Below, piece by piece: positions 21,131 to 33,789 of a stretch of DNA of 64,000 bases. The notes under the pieces are model-generated. The model did not search any database. It was not told the DNA's origin and saw only the letters and a program-made list of their open reading frames with translations. Position 1 is the stretch's first letter. Each line of letters starts with the position of its first letter. The DNA is from Marisa cornuarietis (taxonomy: Eukaryota > Mollusca > Gastropoda > Architaenioglossa > Ampullariidae), in contig SMMW01000022.1 in the NCBI GenBank assembly GCA_004794655.1, positions 682,001 through 746,000 on the forward strand, given 5' to 3'. The translations under genes were made by a program, and so were the position numbers.

Positions 21131-21173
21131 CCAATCAGCAGCTGCGCCGTGAACGTGTCCAACCAATCAGCAG
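21131..21173. promoter_or_regulatory. Paired CCAAT boxes upstream of the adhesion GPCR
   Basis: The 11-mer CCAATCAGCAG occurs at 21131-21141 and again at 21163-21173, start to start 32 bp, about three helical turns. They lie about 210-250 bp upstream of the receptor start codon (minus-strand gene). CCAAT boxes bind NF-Y in either orientation. Promoter role is inference from position and spacing; no TATA box was recognised. Confidence 0.45.
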
Positions 21174-21434
21174 TCGCATCAGCAAAGCAAGGGCTTGTCT
21201 CTACGCCAAACGGTCTGCAATTAGAGAAAAAGAAAAACTACAATCCACGATGACGTTAAAGAAAAACTATTATCCCATAATTTTCTTAATTAGCGCATGT
21301 TTAATAGCTCGAAATTTGACCGAGCCTTATAGCTTTCATTTGGTGAGGGCAAGTAAAACTCGTTGAGTAGACGTTCCACAGCAACTGAACACTTACTCCC
21401 TGCAGTATCACTCGGAGAATTAGCAGCAGTTATA

Positions 21435-22508
21435 CAGTCGATTCCGCTTTATCGGATCACCAGTTAACTGGTGCAGGCATTTATTTGGGCCAAATTGTAA
21501 AGAACAAAGCTGGACAGTGCATTCACACATGTTTTTGGTCCAGTTATTTGGGTCACTAATCTGCTTATTCGGGACAGGCAGCTTTGAACCCAGAAGGGAC
21601 CAAAGACCCCAGTTCAAAGTCAATTTTCCAAGAATCGCAAATATGGAAGCTAGAGATAAGGAGTCCCGTTAAGAGACCCCCTCGGGATGGCCACGATTTT
21701 TTTCAATTAACTCCTAGAACGAGGCTCTAGAGCAAACAGCTTCCGGTTTAGCGAACAACGACAATGGCTATATCAGCAGAGTCTGCGAGAGTAGCAACAA
21801 TAAATAGTGAAGAGGTGGTTTATAGTGCTACATGGTAGGATGCCACTGTGCAAGTGGTTTCGGTTTAAGCTTTATTTTCGCTTCCGCGGGCAGACGAGTG
21901 GCGATCGGCTCTAATTCATCCCGTTCAGACAAAATTTTCAATCCAATTCAGCATACGAGCACTTCAGGAATTTAAAATTAGATCTTCTTGTTTGTGTGCA
22001 TTTCATACTTCGTACAGTATTTATCATTCTGTAACAAAGATTTCAGACTAATGAAGCAAATAATTTTGTGTTCTAAATAGGCAAGGGTTTGGTTAATAGT
22101 GTAACAAAGCAATTCCATCTTCTTGCTGCTCTTCCAGAAGTCGAGCGGTCAAATGCTCGCCGAGAATAACAGAGGATGAACTTCGATAAAGAATTCGCGA
22201 CAGAGCAAACTTGAAACCTTTTTTTTAACCGATTTAAGTACGTAACAACGCAACATCATTTTTATTGAATTAAAATCTGGATGTATACTTTCGTAGTTTA
22301 GATGCGTTATTATAGTATTTGGATAATATCGCACTGCATTTCAAGCCATTTTTAAACGAATAAACGACAATTTATGGTGCAATGTAGCTACAGTCTTTAT
22401 TTTACACCATATACATGTACATTTTTTAACTTCGCATAATCGGGCCAGAAGCTTAATTGCGACAAAGCGCCTCCGTCCGGATGTGTCCCGATTAAGCGGA
22501 ATCAACTG
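21435..22508. mobile_element. pogo/Tigger-like terminal-inverted-repeat element, about 1.07 kb
   Basis: Left end CAGTCGATTCCGCTTTATCG, right end inverted CAGTTGATTCCGCTTAATCG, with TA dinucleotides on both sides (21433-21434 and 22509-22510). Ends of this form and a TA target fit Tc1/mariner-pogo elements. No transposase frame is evident, so it is non-autonomous. Lies about 500 bp upstream of the receptor start and contains a fragment (about 21680-21760) related to the CACGGAC MITE. Confidence 0.7.
21690..21760. repeat. Degenerate fragment related to the CACGGAC MITE
   Basis: CGATTTTTTTCAATTAACTC, AGAACGAGGCT and CAGCTTCCGGTTTA parallel the interior of the 3.9-kb MITE (CGATTTTTTTCAGTGAAGTC, AGAACGAGGCT, TAGCTTCCGGTTTA). 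No terminal repeats found here. Confidence 0.55.
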
Positions 22509-23651
22509 TATATGCTTGAGTCCTCGAACAGTCGTGGACTGCAGTCTTCTTGGTCCATTCAGTCTTTCGAGGCCGTGACACAACCTCTGACCGACATATT
22601 TGCTGACATCTTATGTTAGTTTAACTACAGTGCATAGTTTTTATACGACTACTTCAAATTCTAACACGAGAAATCTCTTGTAAGGGACAGAAAGGTAAAA
22701 TAAGTAAGTCATCCAGTTTATTTAAATTTTATGAAGTTTAGTTGCTTTTAGGGGAAGGAAATGTTATGTCCGAGAAAACGCACAGAATTGCTTTAATTGC
22801 GAACATCTCCAAGTGAGGTAAATTTGCTACAGCAGTTGTAGCGCAAGCGAAAGATTAGTTAATACCAAGAACGTATATCTCTAGCGGGCCGATGACTCAG
22901 GACATGTGACCCAGCAACGTGACCCACGTAACCCAGCAACGGGACTCACGTGACCCAGCCATGGTGTTCATGAGTTCAGTCATGCCTATTTTTGCTTGTG
23001 CAGACGCTATACCTAACTTCCCTTTACCAAAGTCTAACTGTAAATAGTCACATATTCTTTCAACTTAAGCTGCTTTTTTGTAAGTTCCTGCTCGAAACCA
23101 AAAATCTTCATTTTACGCTAACATTCGAGGCAAATTAGACGGATTTGCTATTGCGCATGCTCACAACGCAAAACGGAAGTATCTGTGCCTCGCGCCAAGC
23201 ACTCGACCTACTTGGGACTTAAGGGGCAAGGCAAGTAAACCTGGGGTTAAAGATGCAAAATTAGACGAAATGTGATCTTTAGACGCGGTTTTGAGTAAAC
23301 GACTGTTCTGCAGCCCGAAAGTATGAGCGGAAATAACTCAGAAAGTCGGAATCTATCATTTACACCCAACCACTTATAACCGTTCGTGACTCATGATGCA
23401 CTCTTGACTCATGCTAGTTCAGAGACTGTTTTATCCATACTAATGGTTCATTTCGTCTGATAACACAGCCAGGTATAGCTTGGCAGCTCCATACAATTAA
23501 ATCAGTATCGGAGTATTTGAGAGATAGGTAACTGCTAGCCAGTAATGACACACCGCATCTAAATATCTGCAAAAGTACCTAAAAGTGCACACTCGTATAA
23601 TAAACTTATTTACAGACATACAAGTATATATTTTACGTGCATGCACTCATT

Positions 23652-23654
<3 letters not shown>

Positions 23655-23710
<56 letters not shown>
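23655..23710. repeat. (CA)n microsatellite
   Basis: About 28 uninterrupted CA units. Confidence 0.97.
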
Positions 23711-23713
<3 letters not shown>

Positions 23714-24785
23714 TTGATTATTGGACTCGGCAGAATAATTAAGTACACAGCTAGAGCTGAATAAATGCAGACTTTTATAATAAATGCACATGCAGACTTT
23801 TTAAGCAAGCTTTAGTTCAGGGGAGCACATGTTGGCGCCAAGTAAGCATTTAGTCTCGCCATCTAGACGGAAAATTAATCCAACGACGAAAGGACAAACC
23901 CTAGCCGATTGTCACTGAGAAGAAATGAGACTGAGGCAACTGTCACCATTCTGATATTCATTACCTTGATCTTCATTTCTTGACTTTGGGCAGTAGGGAT
24001 TTGGTCTGTGCAAAAAAGGACAGTCCTGGACACTCTCAACACCATTTCAAATTATGTCACATGGAAACCCTCCTATTCCACCTCTGACTACACTGTGGGA
24101 TATGTCACAGATCATTTTGCCAGCGGAACAATCTGTTACCGAGTATAGAACCTCACTTCTTTCTGTGCAAACCAAACATATTGCACAAATAATCCAGTTT
24201 ACCATCTTTTCAAACTAAAAATGCTCCAAAGACAGTTGTAAACAGCTTTGTGGTGTCTGTTCACAAATGTCGTTTTAGAATCACTTAAAGCAGAAATGAC
24301 AAGTTACGAATGTCAAATGACAAAGGCCAGCATGCAACCTTTAAGTATATAAAAAAAATGGTTTGGACTATAACAAAGTAGTCTAAAGTACAGCTCAAAT
24401 TCACTAAATCCCTGTTTACAATGTCCTGAATATCTATATCCTTTTATTATTCCAGTGGAAGCATAGAACTACAAGTGTTGGCGGCTCATTTAAAGCAGAG
24501 AATTAAAAAAAATTGGTTGTTATCTGCAAAATTAAACGCATCGTTTTTTCCTGGGTTTACCCACCAACGCTTTACTTCCATCGATGAACATCACTTTGAA
24601 ATCACTTTGGGGTTAAAGCATTTTCACTCTCAAGGCAATCGACTGACCACCCCAACAGCAATTCTGGCATTCAAGATAGAATACTACAGATACCATAAAC
24701 CTGGTTTCTTTCTTCACTTTGAAGGAGGGAGGGGTTTGTGAATGGCAGAATGTGTGTGCGCACATGCACGTTGATATATAAATTA

Positions 24786-24788
<3 letters not shown>

Positions 24789-24834
<46 letters not shown>
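24789..24834. repeat. (CA)n microsatellite
   Basis: About 22 CA units. Confidence 0.97.
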
Positions 24835-24835
<1 letters not shown>

Positions 24836-25969
24836 ACACACATGCACACACACGCGCGTGCGCCAACACATCTACTGACAGACTGAGGAACACGCAGCGC
24901 AAGATGAGCCGGTAAGGAGGAAGGGAGGGAGGAGGTTAAGAAGGAAGAGATGGGAGGGATAAGGACGAGCTAGAGATTATTTGCACTCGCCGCACCACGT
25001 CTTGTTTGAGCGAAGATGCTACCTGCTTGCTCGGCCTTCAGCATAATCGAGCACGTGCATGTCAATTTGCAAACAGAAGGCGAGCAGACATAAGCAAACC
25101 CTCTCTCTTCCTGCTCCACAACTTTTTACGACTGAGAAACTGATTTAACGATTCGTCGCACCTTCAACGCACAAGAGATGCACATCCTTCTAATTTTTTT
25201 TTTTCACCCGTGGCCGGGCTTAGGTTACCTGTTCTTTTGATGTAGTCGATTGTATTGTACTCTGTTACCTGAGAAGGGGGACACAATCCCATCCAGTCTC
25301 TGAAGGAAAGCGGTCAAAATTTAGGGAGTTGTGTAAGGTAGGATCCATCGAGATGCACATGAAAAGGAAAGCGTGGGCTTATTGCAAGCGTGCATCTCCC
25401 AGTAAGATAAACAGTGATGAAAGGTTTTCGTGTCCAGCTTGTCGGATGCCAGTGAAGTCATCCCTCTCTTCCGCAACACGTGCTACCCACGTGACGTGCT
25501 CCTGCGTTTTGTGGCGAACAACACGTTCACACAACTCGCATAAAATGACCAAACAATATTTCGCGAAAGGATTTTCTTCTTTCAAAAAATTTTTAAGGCC
25601 ATCACGAATCATTTAATTTTTAAATGTTACTTTTTGACCCCGTTTAGTTTTTCTTGTTTTTTTCTTTTTTCGTCTCTCTCCAGCTTTCTTTTCTTTTGCA
25701 TCTCTCTCTCCCTCCCTCTCTAATTTAGCTCCGAAGTATAAACGACTACCATGAACTGAATTAACAATACACTTGTATTCAGTTTCGCTGTTAAAAGACT
25801 TTGTGGCTGACTGTTTACAATCTTGAGATAGTCAGTCGAGTTAAATTGGACAAAAAAAAACAGGTAAAGGATTCCATAGCCGCTGTCGAGGCAAAGAAAG
25901 TGGTCCACTGTTTCTAGAGCACGGCATGTGGATAGTGCAATCCAGACAACGTTCTCTTCCGCCGCTTTC

Positions 25970-26100
25970 ACCTCCCATCATAAATCATGTACCTATTCTT
26001 GCTTGGTGGACACAGAGTTTTCCAGTCTCAGGTCCGAGCAAGCCTCGAACCTCATGCCCCACGGTCCAGTGCATTAACCACTAGACGAGGTAACTGGGAG
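25970..26100 (-). mobile_element. tRNA-derived SINE
   Basis: The reverse strand reads CTCGTCTAGTGGTTAATGC (A box) and GAGGTTCGAGGCTTGC (B box), then a body with GGTACATGATTTATGATGGG shared with the 37.3-kb fragment. Confidence 0.6.
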
Positions 26101-27348
26101 GAACATTAGAACAGAATTTTAAAACTAAGTGTATTCAAAGGAAGTATGTGGGCGTTTTGGTTGCGTCTTCAAGATATTTCCAACGACTTTTGCTTTGAGT
26201 TTAGATGTTATTAACAATCAAATCATGAGTTTGATACACTCGAATAAACTGAAATGAAAATAAGAAAAAAATTATCCCGAAATGAAACGCAAGTTGATAC
26301 TTTTTTATGTAAACTGTACATACAGAGCCTACCTGCCAAGTTCACAGTCAAACTTGCTGCCATCGGCGATCATCAACGTACTTGCTTGTTTGCGTGTTTG
26401 CTTGTTTTTGCGCCGTTTTTAAGTCCGTCGATGAGTTTTTTGGATACATACCTGACGGCAACTCGACAATGAACGGTGAACTGCAGGATTACACGCAGGT
26501 GTGGCGAACAACTCCCACTCCTGAATAGCACGTAGGACGATTTAAAATTAATACCTTACCTGTCTACACAGTTCAGCAGGACGCTGAAGTATACTTGTCA
26601 GAATAAAAAAAATAAATGCCGTATGTAAATGACAGTTACTAGCGCTATAAACACCTTGATAAATGACAGTTAAACACTGCAGGTGAAGCCAGAAGCCTGG
26701 GACCAAATATGATTATCTGGATGTATATAAAATTAGCATTTATATCTGCATTTATTAAACATCGTAATGCAAATATAATAATAATAAATGATTTAAACCT
26801 CCACGGAAAGACATAATGCACAGTCGAATGGAAAGAGCAGCTAGATCAAGTGCATGCATGTTCATCCATAGTAACATCATTTATAATTTAAAAAATACTT
26901 GCCTTGAGCCTTCATTAGTATTGCCACTAGGGTAACGTTGATTTTTAAGCAGGGAATTTTTAACAGAAGACAGTTATAAATAGGCTCCATCCTGACAATG
27001 ACCGTATTTGAGATTTTTTTTTTCTTTAAGCACCATCGATAAGATTGTCACATGTAACACGGTTACAACTTGAAAACAACTCGTCCTTCCAACTTATCCA
27101 ATCGGAGACGGAAAATCCAGAGACACTCATAAACTCAGAGCGGCGACATGGAACTGTCGTCTGCTTGGAACAGTACAGGTGAGTCCTGCAGGAAATGTTG
27201 AAAATGAGTGTTGCGCTTTCAGGACCCTGACTCGTGGCCCACAGATGAAGCAGGGCACATCAGGGGGAGATAAGCGACTTCATGAGTTACGTTCCCTTTG
27301 CTGCTAGCGGTCATAGAGGGGGGCAAAGACAGTAAGGACATAAACAAC

Positions 27349-27434
27349 GGTTGGTTGGTTGGTTGGTTGGTTGGTTGGTTGGTTGGTTGGTTGGTTGGTT
27401 GGTTGGTTGGTTGGTTGGTTGGTTGGTTGGTTGA
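27349..27434. repeat. (GGTT)n microsatellite
   Basis: About 21 uninterrupted GGTT units; all frames stay open, giving a spurious VGWLVGWL peptide. Confidence 0.97.
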
Positions 27435-28129
27435 CGCAGTGTCAGCAGCAAAGACGGCAAGGTTGGCTAGCGAACGACCTGAGACGAGGACATTGCTATG
27501 TATTGCACACCGAGCTGTTTGATCACCATACTGAGCTCGTGGGGGAAGAGTGGGTCTAATGCAATGGCTTGTTTGATGAGTGGATGGACAAACACATATT
27601 ACGTTTAAAGACAGACAGGTAGACAAATACACTGAATAACAAAGGCCCCACAAAGCATAACTGACTTTATCTGCTACAAAAGCAATGTTTCGAACGCTGT
27701 GTACTTAAATTTTCCCTCTGGGAAAGACGAATATCGTTGATAACAAGCGCTCACGAGGATTTAAGTTTAATCCCGTGTCAGAGAGAGAAAGGATAAAGTA
27801 TGGCGCACCTCCTTCAAGAAAAAAAATCAAGTCCGCCAACAAGATGAGTACAATGCATTACTGTCACTTACACTCCGCAAGTTACTTCTAGAAAAAATCT
27901 TCGTTAACAGCCGGAAAAAGATTTTTTTTTTTTAAGTTGGAGTGAGGGCTGGATAAAACGAGTGTTAGCAGCTGTCGACGTTGTGTAAATGGGATAACAA
28001 TGTGATCACAGATGTGCATCCAGAAAAATGAAAGCCGCTGGTGCAATTAGTTGCCGTCAGCAGCTCTATGACATTAAGCCAGAGAGAAAGTGAAATGCCA
28101 TCATGTCATAATAGCTATTTGCACAGAAA

Positions 28130-28400
28130 TTGGGGGGGGGGGAGAATTGATGAATAAATTAAAAGAAAGAAAGACAGAACTGTGAGAAAGAAAGAGACAG
28201 TAGGAAGGAAGAGAAAAAAGAAAGAAGGCAAAAATAAAGAGTTAAAAAAGAAAGAGAAAGAAAAAAAAAGAAAAAGAAAAGGCCTGATAAAAAGACGCAG
28301 AAAGGCAAACAGTGAGCAGACACAAACCAGACTGACAGAAAATAAATAAAGAAAGAAAGAAGAAACAATAGGCCAGCGGACAGACAGGTTGTAAATATAG
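28130..28400. repeat. Purine-rich tract
   Basis: About 270 bp of A/G-rich sequence (AAAGAAAGAAAG-like) preceded by a G run; no gene signal. Confidence 0.8.
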
Positions 28401-28829
28401 ACAATGTCTCACGGACAACACATTCTGGATCACTCATGCCAGTACCATCTGATCAATTCGTTCTTCCTGTCTCCAGGGGAAAACCACTCCAAACAGAGAA
28501 GTACTTTCTGAAGCATATCCCGGTCAATAAACACGTAATTAATAATATCGCTTACTGCTCAAAGTATCCAATTAATTAATGAATAAAACAAGCTAGACAC
28601 ACACATTTGCTCTTGGCGCCGCTTACCTCACCAGGCCTCAAAAATGCCGTTCCCTTGGCAATGCCGTTCATACACATATTTGCCCATTATTGTAACATTA
28701 GAACAAACAGCCCGGACATTGCTCACTGCGCATTGACTTACCATAGGGATGGTAGTGATAGTAGTAATGCTAGGAGGTAGTAATGCCCATTGCACGTGGA
28801 AACTTTGATGTCTATATAGCACCATGGGG

Positions 28830-29485
28830 ACTCTGTGCTGTCTATTGCACAATAGAGACACTCTACTGTCTATTGCTCCATCAAAACACTCTACTGTCTA
28901 TAGCACCACAGGACTACTTGACTATCACGCCATCAGAACACTGTACTGTCTATTGCGCCATGAAGACTGCTGTCTATTGCATCATTGAGACATTGTACTG
29001 TCTATTGTGCCATGAAGACTGCTGTCTATTGCATCGTGGAGACATTGTACTGTCTATTGCACCATGGAACACTGTATTGTCTATTGCGCCATGGAACACT
29101 GTATTGTCTATTGCGCCATGAAGACTATTGTCTATTGCATCGTGGAAACATTGTACTGTCTATTGCGCCATGGAACACTGTATTGTCTATTGCGCCATGA
29201 AGACTATTGTCTATTGCATCATGGAGACATTGTACTGTCTATTGCGCCATGGAACACTGTATTGTCTATTGCGCCATGGAAAACTGTATTGTCTATTGCT
29301 CCATGAAGACTGCTGTCTATTGCATCATGGAGACATTGTACTGTCTATTGCGCCATGAAGACTGCTGTCTATTGCATCATGGAGATATTGTACTGTCTAT
29401 TGCGCCATGAAGACTGCTGTCTATTGCATCATGGAGATATTGTACTGTTTATTGCGCCATGGAGCACTGTATTGTCTATTGCGCT
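28830..29485 (+). repeat. 26-bp minisatellite with higher-order alternation
   Basis: About 25 copies of a 26-base unit of the form CACTGTATTGTCTATTGCGC plus CATGGAA. Units alternate between CATGGAACACTGTATTGT and CATGAAGACTGCTGTCTATT types, and repeating pairs show a higher-order period of 52-78 bases. The unit has no stop in several frames, giving spurious long frames of YCLLRHG-type peptides; I do not regard these as genes. Confidence 0.9.
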
Positions 29486-29582
29486 TCGGAATCGCCCTCG
29501 GACATTTTTCACGTGCAGCATGGAGCACTGTATTGTCTATTGCGCTTTGGAATCGCCCTCGGACATTTTTCACGTGCAGCTA
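29464..29582 (+). repeat. Two-copy 59-bp duplication at the end of the 26-bp minisatellite
   Basis: GAGCACTGTATTGTCTATTG, followed by a GGAATCGCCCTCGGAC block, occurs twice in tandem with a single-base difference (CTTCGG versus CTTTGG). It is a compound unit at the array's right edge. Confidence 0.8.
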
Positions 29583-30774
29583 TCGTCTACAGATCGAAGC
29601 ATGTCCTGACATCGTGAATGAAGCGTCATAGACGTGGCCGCCATATTGGCAGGCGCCAATCCGTAGGCATGCGCGTGAAGGACTCTGCTGCTAGCGCCTC
29701 CAGCTCTCCCCCGTCTCTTGCTAAGGATGTGGGCTGCGGCGGTAGGCTTTGTTTATTCTTTCTTTGTTCACTCATCCTTCTCCCGAAAGGACTTACGTGA
29801 AACCTAAGTGAATTGCACTGCCGTCTGCACAAAAGGAAGATTAGATGCACGTCCTGTCCTTTCAGAATATGAGTGGTCAAAGACATTAAATTGCAGACCC
29901 TCTTCCTACAACCTTGTGTACATATATTAGCCTGCGCAAAAAACTTATTCCGACTGCGGATGATCATGTTAACCAGATTGAATTTTACATGAATATAGTC
30001 TGATGTGCACAGCTTGCAGTCTTCAGTGTTCACAATCCACGACAACTTTCCAACCATCTATTAGATACAGTCCACTGATGATGTTGATATCAACAGCCGC
30101 AATCAAATTTTCACAACTAGTTTTAAATATTTATCATAAAAATATAGTGATGCTAATTTTCTCTTGAGTCCCAAACTGTCAAGACATAAAATATGTATCG
30201 AGAAGTGGCTAAGTGCAGAATCTTTGGCTCAGTTTCCTGACATTCTGAAATCTAAAAACTCTTGTGTTTTGCCTTCCACGTCTGCTGCTCTCGAGCTCAC
30301 CCATTCATTCAACCCTCCATCACGCATACGAGTAATTCTCTTTCTTCCGTTGTGTTTCGCCAACCGTTTGCATGCATCCCAAACTTGAACACTCTGACAA
30401 AAGCTAACTATCTCTTCTTCCAATACCCTCTATTTGTTTTACTCCTCTCTTTATTTCTTCGATTCTTCTTTCCTCTTCTAAATTTCCTCTGTCTTTCGCC
30501 CATGTGTTATTCAGAAAATGTGAGCCGAGAGTGACTTCAAATGTAAAAGTGGAAGATGATGCTTTGAAATAGACTAGACATACAAACGATCATAAACTAG
30601 AATAATAAAATAATCTCTCAGAAAAGAAGCAATGCCGTTCAATAACAGAGGTCATAGCAGAAATATGAAATATTTGATGTTAAAACGCAACAAGATTACT
30701 GTCTTACCACTACATTCATCATATAAACAAGCATTTTATAAATTCTCTTGGCCCACCAATAATTTATTTTTCAC

Positions 30775-30778
<4 letters not shown>

Positions 30779-30845
<67 letters not shown>
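30779..30845. repeat. (GT)n microsatellite ending in (GC)n
   Basis: About 29 GT units passing into GCGCGCG. Confidence 0.97.
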
Positions 30846-30846
<1 letters not shown>

Positions 30847-31109
30847 AGGTGCACATGTGTGTGGGCGATTTGTCTTTTTAGATCACAAGTGCAGGAAAAA
30901 ATATACAGGAGGACAGCTAAGATGTTAGATACCCACAGCGACATCCACACACCCACCCACTACTCCCACCCAAACGCACAGACATAGACACAACACACAT
31001 CACACATACACAAAATAAAACACATGCACACAACACACACTCTCATGCACGAATCAAGATAAAGACCGGGAGGGGGAGGAGGAAGATGATTGGTAATTTT
31101 ACACAGAGC

Positions 31110-31266
31110 CAGAAACTAAGGCTATATCACGGCAAGGCAGCCAGCCCTGTAAACAGATGTCACATACAGAGAAAAAACAGCGTGCCCACGACGAGATCTG
31201 AACCCTTGACAGTCAACCCTCAATGTATTGGTGACAGGCGCTATCCGCCGCGCCACCGAACCGCCC
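31110..31266 (-). mobile_element. tRNA-derived SINE, same family as the 59.9-kb copy
   Basis: The reverse strand starts GGGCGGTTCGGTGGCGCGG, has a B box GGGTTCAGATCTCGTC, and shares CTCTGTATGTGACATCTGTT with the 59.9-kb SINE (CTCTGTATGTGACACCTGTT). Boundaries approximate. Confidence 0.7.
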
Positions 31267-31311
31267 TACAAAGACGGGGGTGGGAAAAAGAGGGATAAAG
31301 GGAAAAGAGGG

Positions 31312-31344
<33 letters not shown>

Positions 31345-32631
31345 CTCAAGAAGTTCTAAGCAATCGGATATTTTCTTGACAGAGGAGACGGCTTAATGCA
31401 GATAAGAGGAGTGTGCCCCGCCCTCTGTCTTCTCAAATCGGTCGTGTTTTTTCCCCTCATTAGTTCCTCTTCACGCCCAGTGTGTACGTATGTTATCTGT
31501 TGTTTATGCTCCAGTAGATATCGATGTTATCTGTTGTTGATGCGGTCAGATGTTAATATGTTATGTGACGGCGACTTGAGTAGATTTTCATAGATACAGT
31601 ATACCTTACTACTGGAAACCATTTTTAGGAAAACTGGAACCCGCTTACGTGCAGGTCTCTCACTCTCTGTGCGTGTAGACACGTGCAAAAGTACGTGTAT
31701 AAAGCTATGCACAATGCGTGAATCAGCGCGCGAGTGTAGGATAGCAGGGCAGGGCTGCAGCGGAGGAGGGGAATAACCGAGCGAGAGCAGGGGAGAGCAT
31801 CCGGCATACCCCCACCACCCGAAATGCCGGGACCGCGACATATTCACACACATCCCGACAAACAGCATCAGACGATTACCCAGAGGTTGGAGGGGGGAGT
31901 AAAATATATTGTCCACACGAAACCTATACCAGGCGGGATTAAAAAAAAATTAAACAAGAAACTTTGCGCTGTTAAGAATTACAAGGCTTTGTATATAAAT
32001 ACACCGAACACACACACACCCTGCACCGATACACATCTGTAATCCCAAGGGAAGAGAGGGAGAGAAGAAAGAAAAGTCAAAAGAAAGGAACAGGAAAGAA
32101 GAAAAAATCAACATCTAAACCATCATCTAAATAGTCGTCATCACCAAAATCACAAATGTTTTTGAGACAACTACGGTTGATACATATCAGACATGGGTGT
32201 GTCCCCACCTCGCCCCTTACATTTCGGGTAGGCATTCTGTGTTGTCCAGGTGGACCAGATAAAGTTGAGCGATTTATAAAGGTGTGACCGACATCAGGTC
32301 TGTGTGGATTATGGAGAAAGGCATTCTGAAGGGCGCGGATCGAATACGGCGCAAAGATAACGACTATTGGTATAAAAAAAAAGGAACGTCAATGTTGCTC
32401 TCAGTAAGAAAGTACTGAAACTATTTCAACTACAAGTAGTCAAAATAAAGGTGGGTAGCTAGTCAAAAAGGGGGCTAACTAGTCCCAGAGCGTAGTGGTC
32501 GTAACGGGCCACTAAACGAACATTTGAATGCATGAAGAGCCATAACGAACTCAACATCCTTGCAACCCAGCTCTCACCCAGACAAAACCATATCAGTACA
32601 TTAGCGTGCAGAAAGTAAGAAAGATACACAC

Positions 32632-32706
32632 CGTTCCAAAGGACCTTGACGCCATGTGCTTGAACTGCTCAAACAGCGCAAAGATGTCATCAGAAAATCC
32701 TCCTCC
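32632..32706 (-). CDS. Weak candidate: second exon of the same unknown protein
   Basis: A 75-bp open stretch after a GTGCAG acceptor: GGGFSDDIFALFEQFKHMAS then RSFGT, phase 0, donor GTGTGT. Composition is protein-like rather than repeat-like. It could be chance. Confidence 0.25.
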
Positions 32707-32870
32707 CTGCACTCGATCTTTCGTTCAAATTACACATCAACATATTTAGAAGCTGCAGGCTTTAAAATAGAGCGTGGAGTAGATTGCTGCGATGCAATGC
32801 ACTTGATGTTCTGATGACCACTGGCGGGTTGCAGGGGTGGGGTGAAGGCATTCAGGAAGTGTCTACTTAC

Positions 32871-32942
32871 TCGCGCCAGCATGACTACACCCTGCAGAGC
32901 CTCGTCCTCCTTACAGCCATCAAAATGGCGCAGTACTGACAT
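32871..32942 (-). CDS. Weak candidate: first exon of a helical protein of unknown type
   Basis: The ATG at 32942 opens MSVLRHFDGCKEDEALQGVV then MLAR, ending in phase 0 at a strong GTAAGT donor. The pattern of hydrophobic residues resembles an armadillo/HEAT-like helix pair, but no family was recognised. It pairs in phase with 32632-32706. Two short exons are thin evidence and no further exon was found. Confidence 0.25.
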
Positions 32943-32988
32943 TAGACCCAAGCCTCCCTCCTCTCTCCCTGTCGTTGAAGGTTTAGTT

Positions 32989-33225
32989 CAGGGGTGGAGA
33001 AGTCTGGCCCGCGGGCTATAAAAACGTAGGCGAGACTCGAAGTTCAATAAATCTATGAGATTTTTTTTCATAGCAACATAAGTTTGTTTTTATTGAATCA
33101 TAATAATAAAGTAAATTCTGAGGGACAAGCGAGGAACGTCCATTACGGAATAGACAGATAGACAGCACACATATGACGGGATTGACAGGTATGCTTCGCG
33201 TCGGCTACCCGCGGCCCATATCGAC
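32989..33225. repeat. Possible hAT-like remnant
   Basis: Begins CAGGGGTGGAGAAGTCTGGC, similar to the hAT-like ends at 55.06-55.5 kb. CCCGCGGCCCAT near 33208 may be the decayed other side. No clear target duplication. Confidence 0.35.
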
Positions 33226-33789
33226 GATTTTGGAGAATTATCCCCCCCAAGCCGCTGGTAGATCACTTCCGGTTCATTGTCGGCTTTTGATAAGTGTAGC
33301 GCTCGTAGACCATGACGGCTGTTACAATAAAAATACGACCGTCGACATTGCTAAACTAAATATCTCGATATGTATCTCGATTTGCTACAAAAACGTGTAT
33401 CGATATGTAGCTCGACTTCCCACAATATGTACTTAAAACAAATGCACCCCATTCCACCTAGTTGGCTCGAACACGATGCAGCTCCTGTTCTTCTGACGCC
33501 CTTTCGGTTTTTAGTTATTTATCTTCGTCCACACTGCGACAGAGTCATTGTCGTCGTCATCATCCTCGTTGTCATCAGTTTTTATAAACACCACCATCGC
33601 AGTCTCTGAACAAACGGAAAAAAGAGAAAAAAATACCCTTAACAGTACAACCGAGTTGCTCAGACTCTCCATTTATAGTGACCGAGAAAGATGGCGTCAC
33701 CAAGCTGCTAGCTCCGGGTTCCAGGCTTCGTAAAAGGAAGGAACCAACGTTTTTTTATCGCCAGGAGGATCGCGAGGAACGCAAGGTCA

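Larger units (their letters stand above)
22600..28800. other. Gene-free stretch
   Basis: CA and GGTT microsatellites, a SINE at 26.0 kb, a short CACGTGACCCAGCAACGG-type tandem near 22900-22965 and purine-rich DNA at 28.1-28.4 kb. Open frames here are short and show no domain. Near 25379-25612 the minus strand has 77 codons open, but without recognisable similarity. Confidence 0.6.
29650..32600. other. Gene-free stretch
   Basis: A GT microsatellite, a SINE at 31.1 kb and T- or A-rich runs. No exon recognised. Confidence 0.6.

Noticed and set aside
27298..27653. Frames with GWLVGWLV or NQPTNQPT repeats
   Set aside because: Pure translation of the (GGTT)n microsatellite.
28783..29631. Overlapping frames with YCLLRHG-type repeats
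   Set aside because: The 26-bp minisatellite unit has no stop in several frames; there is no start, splice or domain support.
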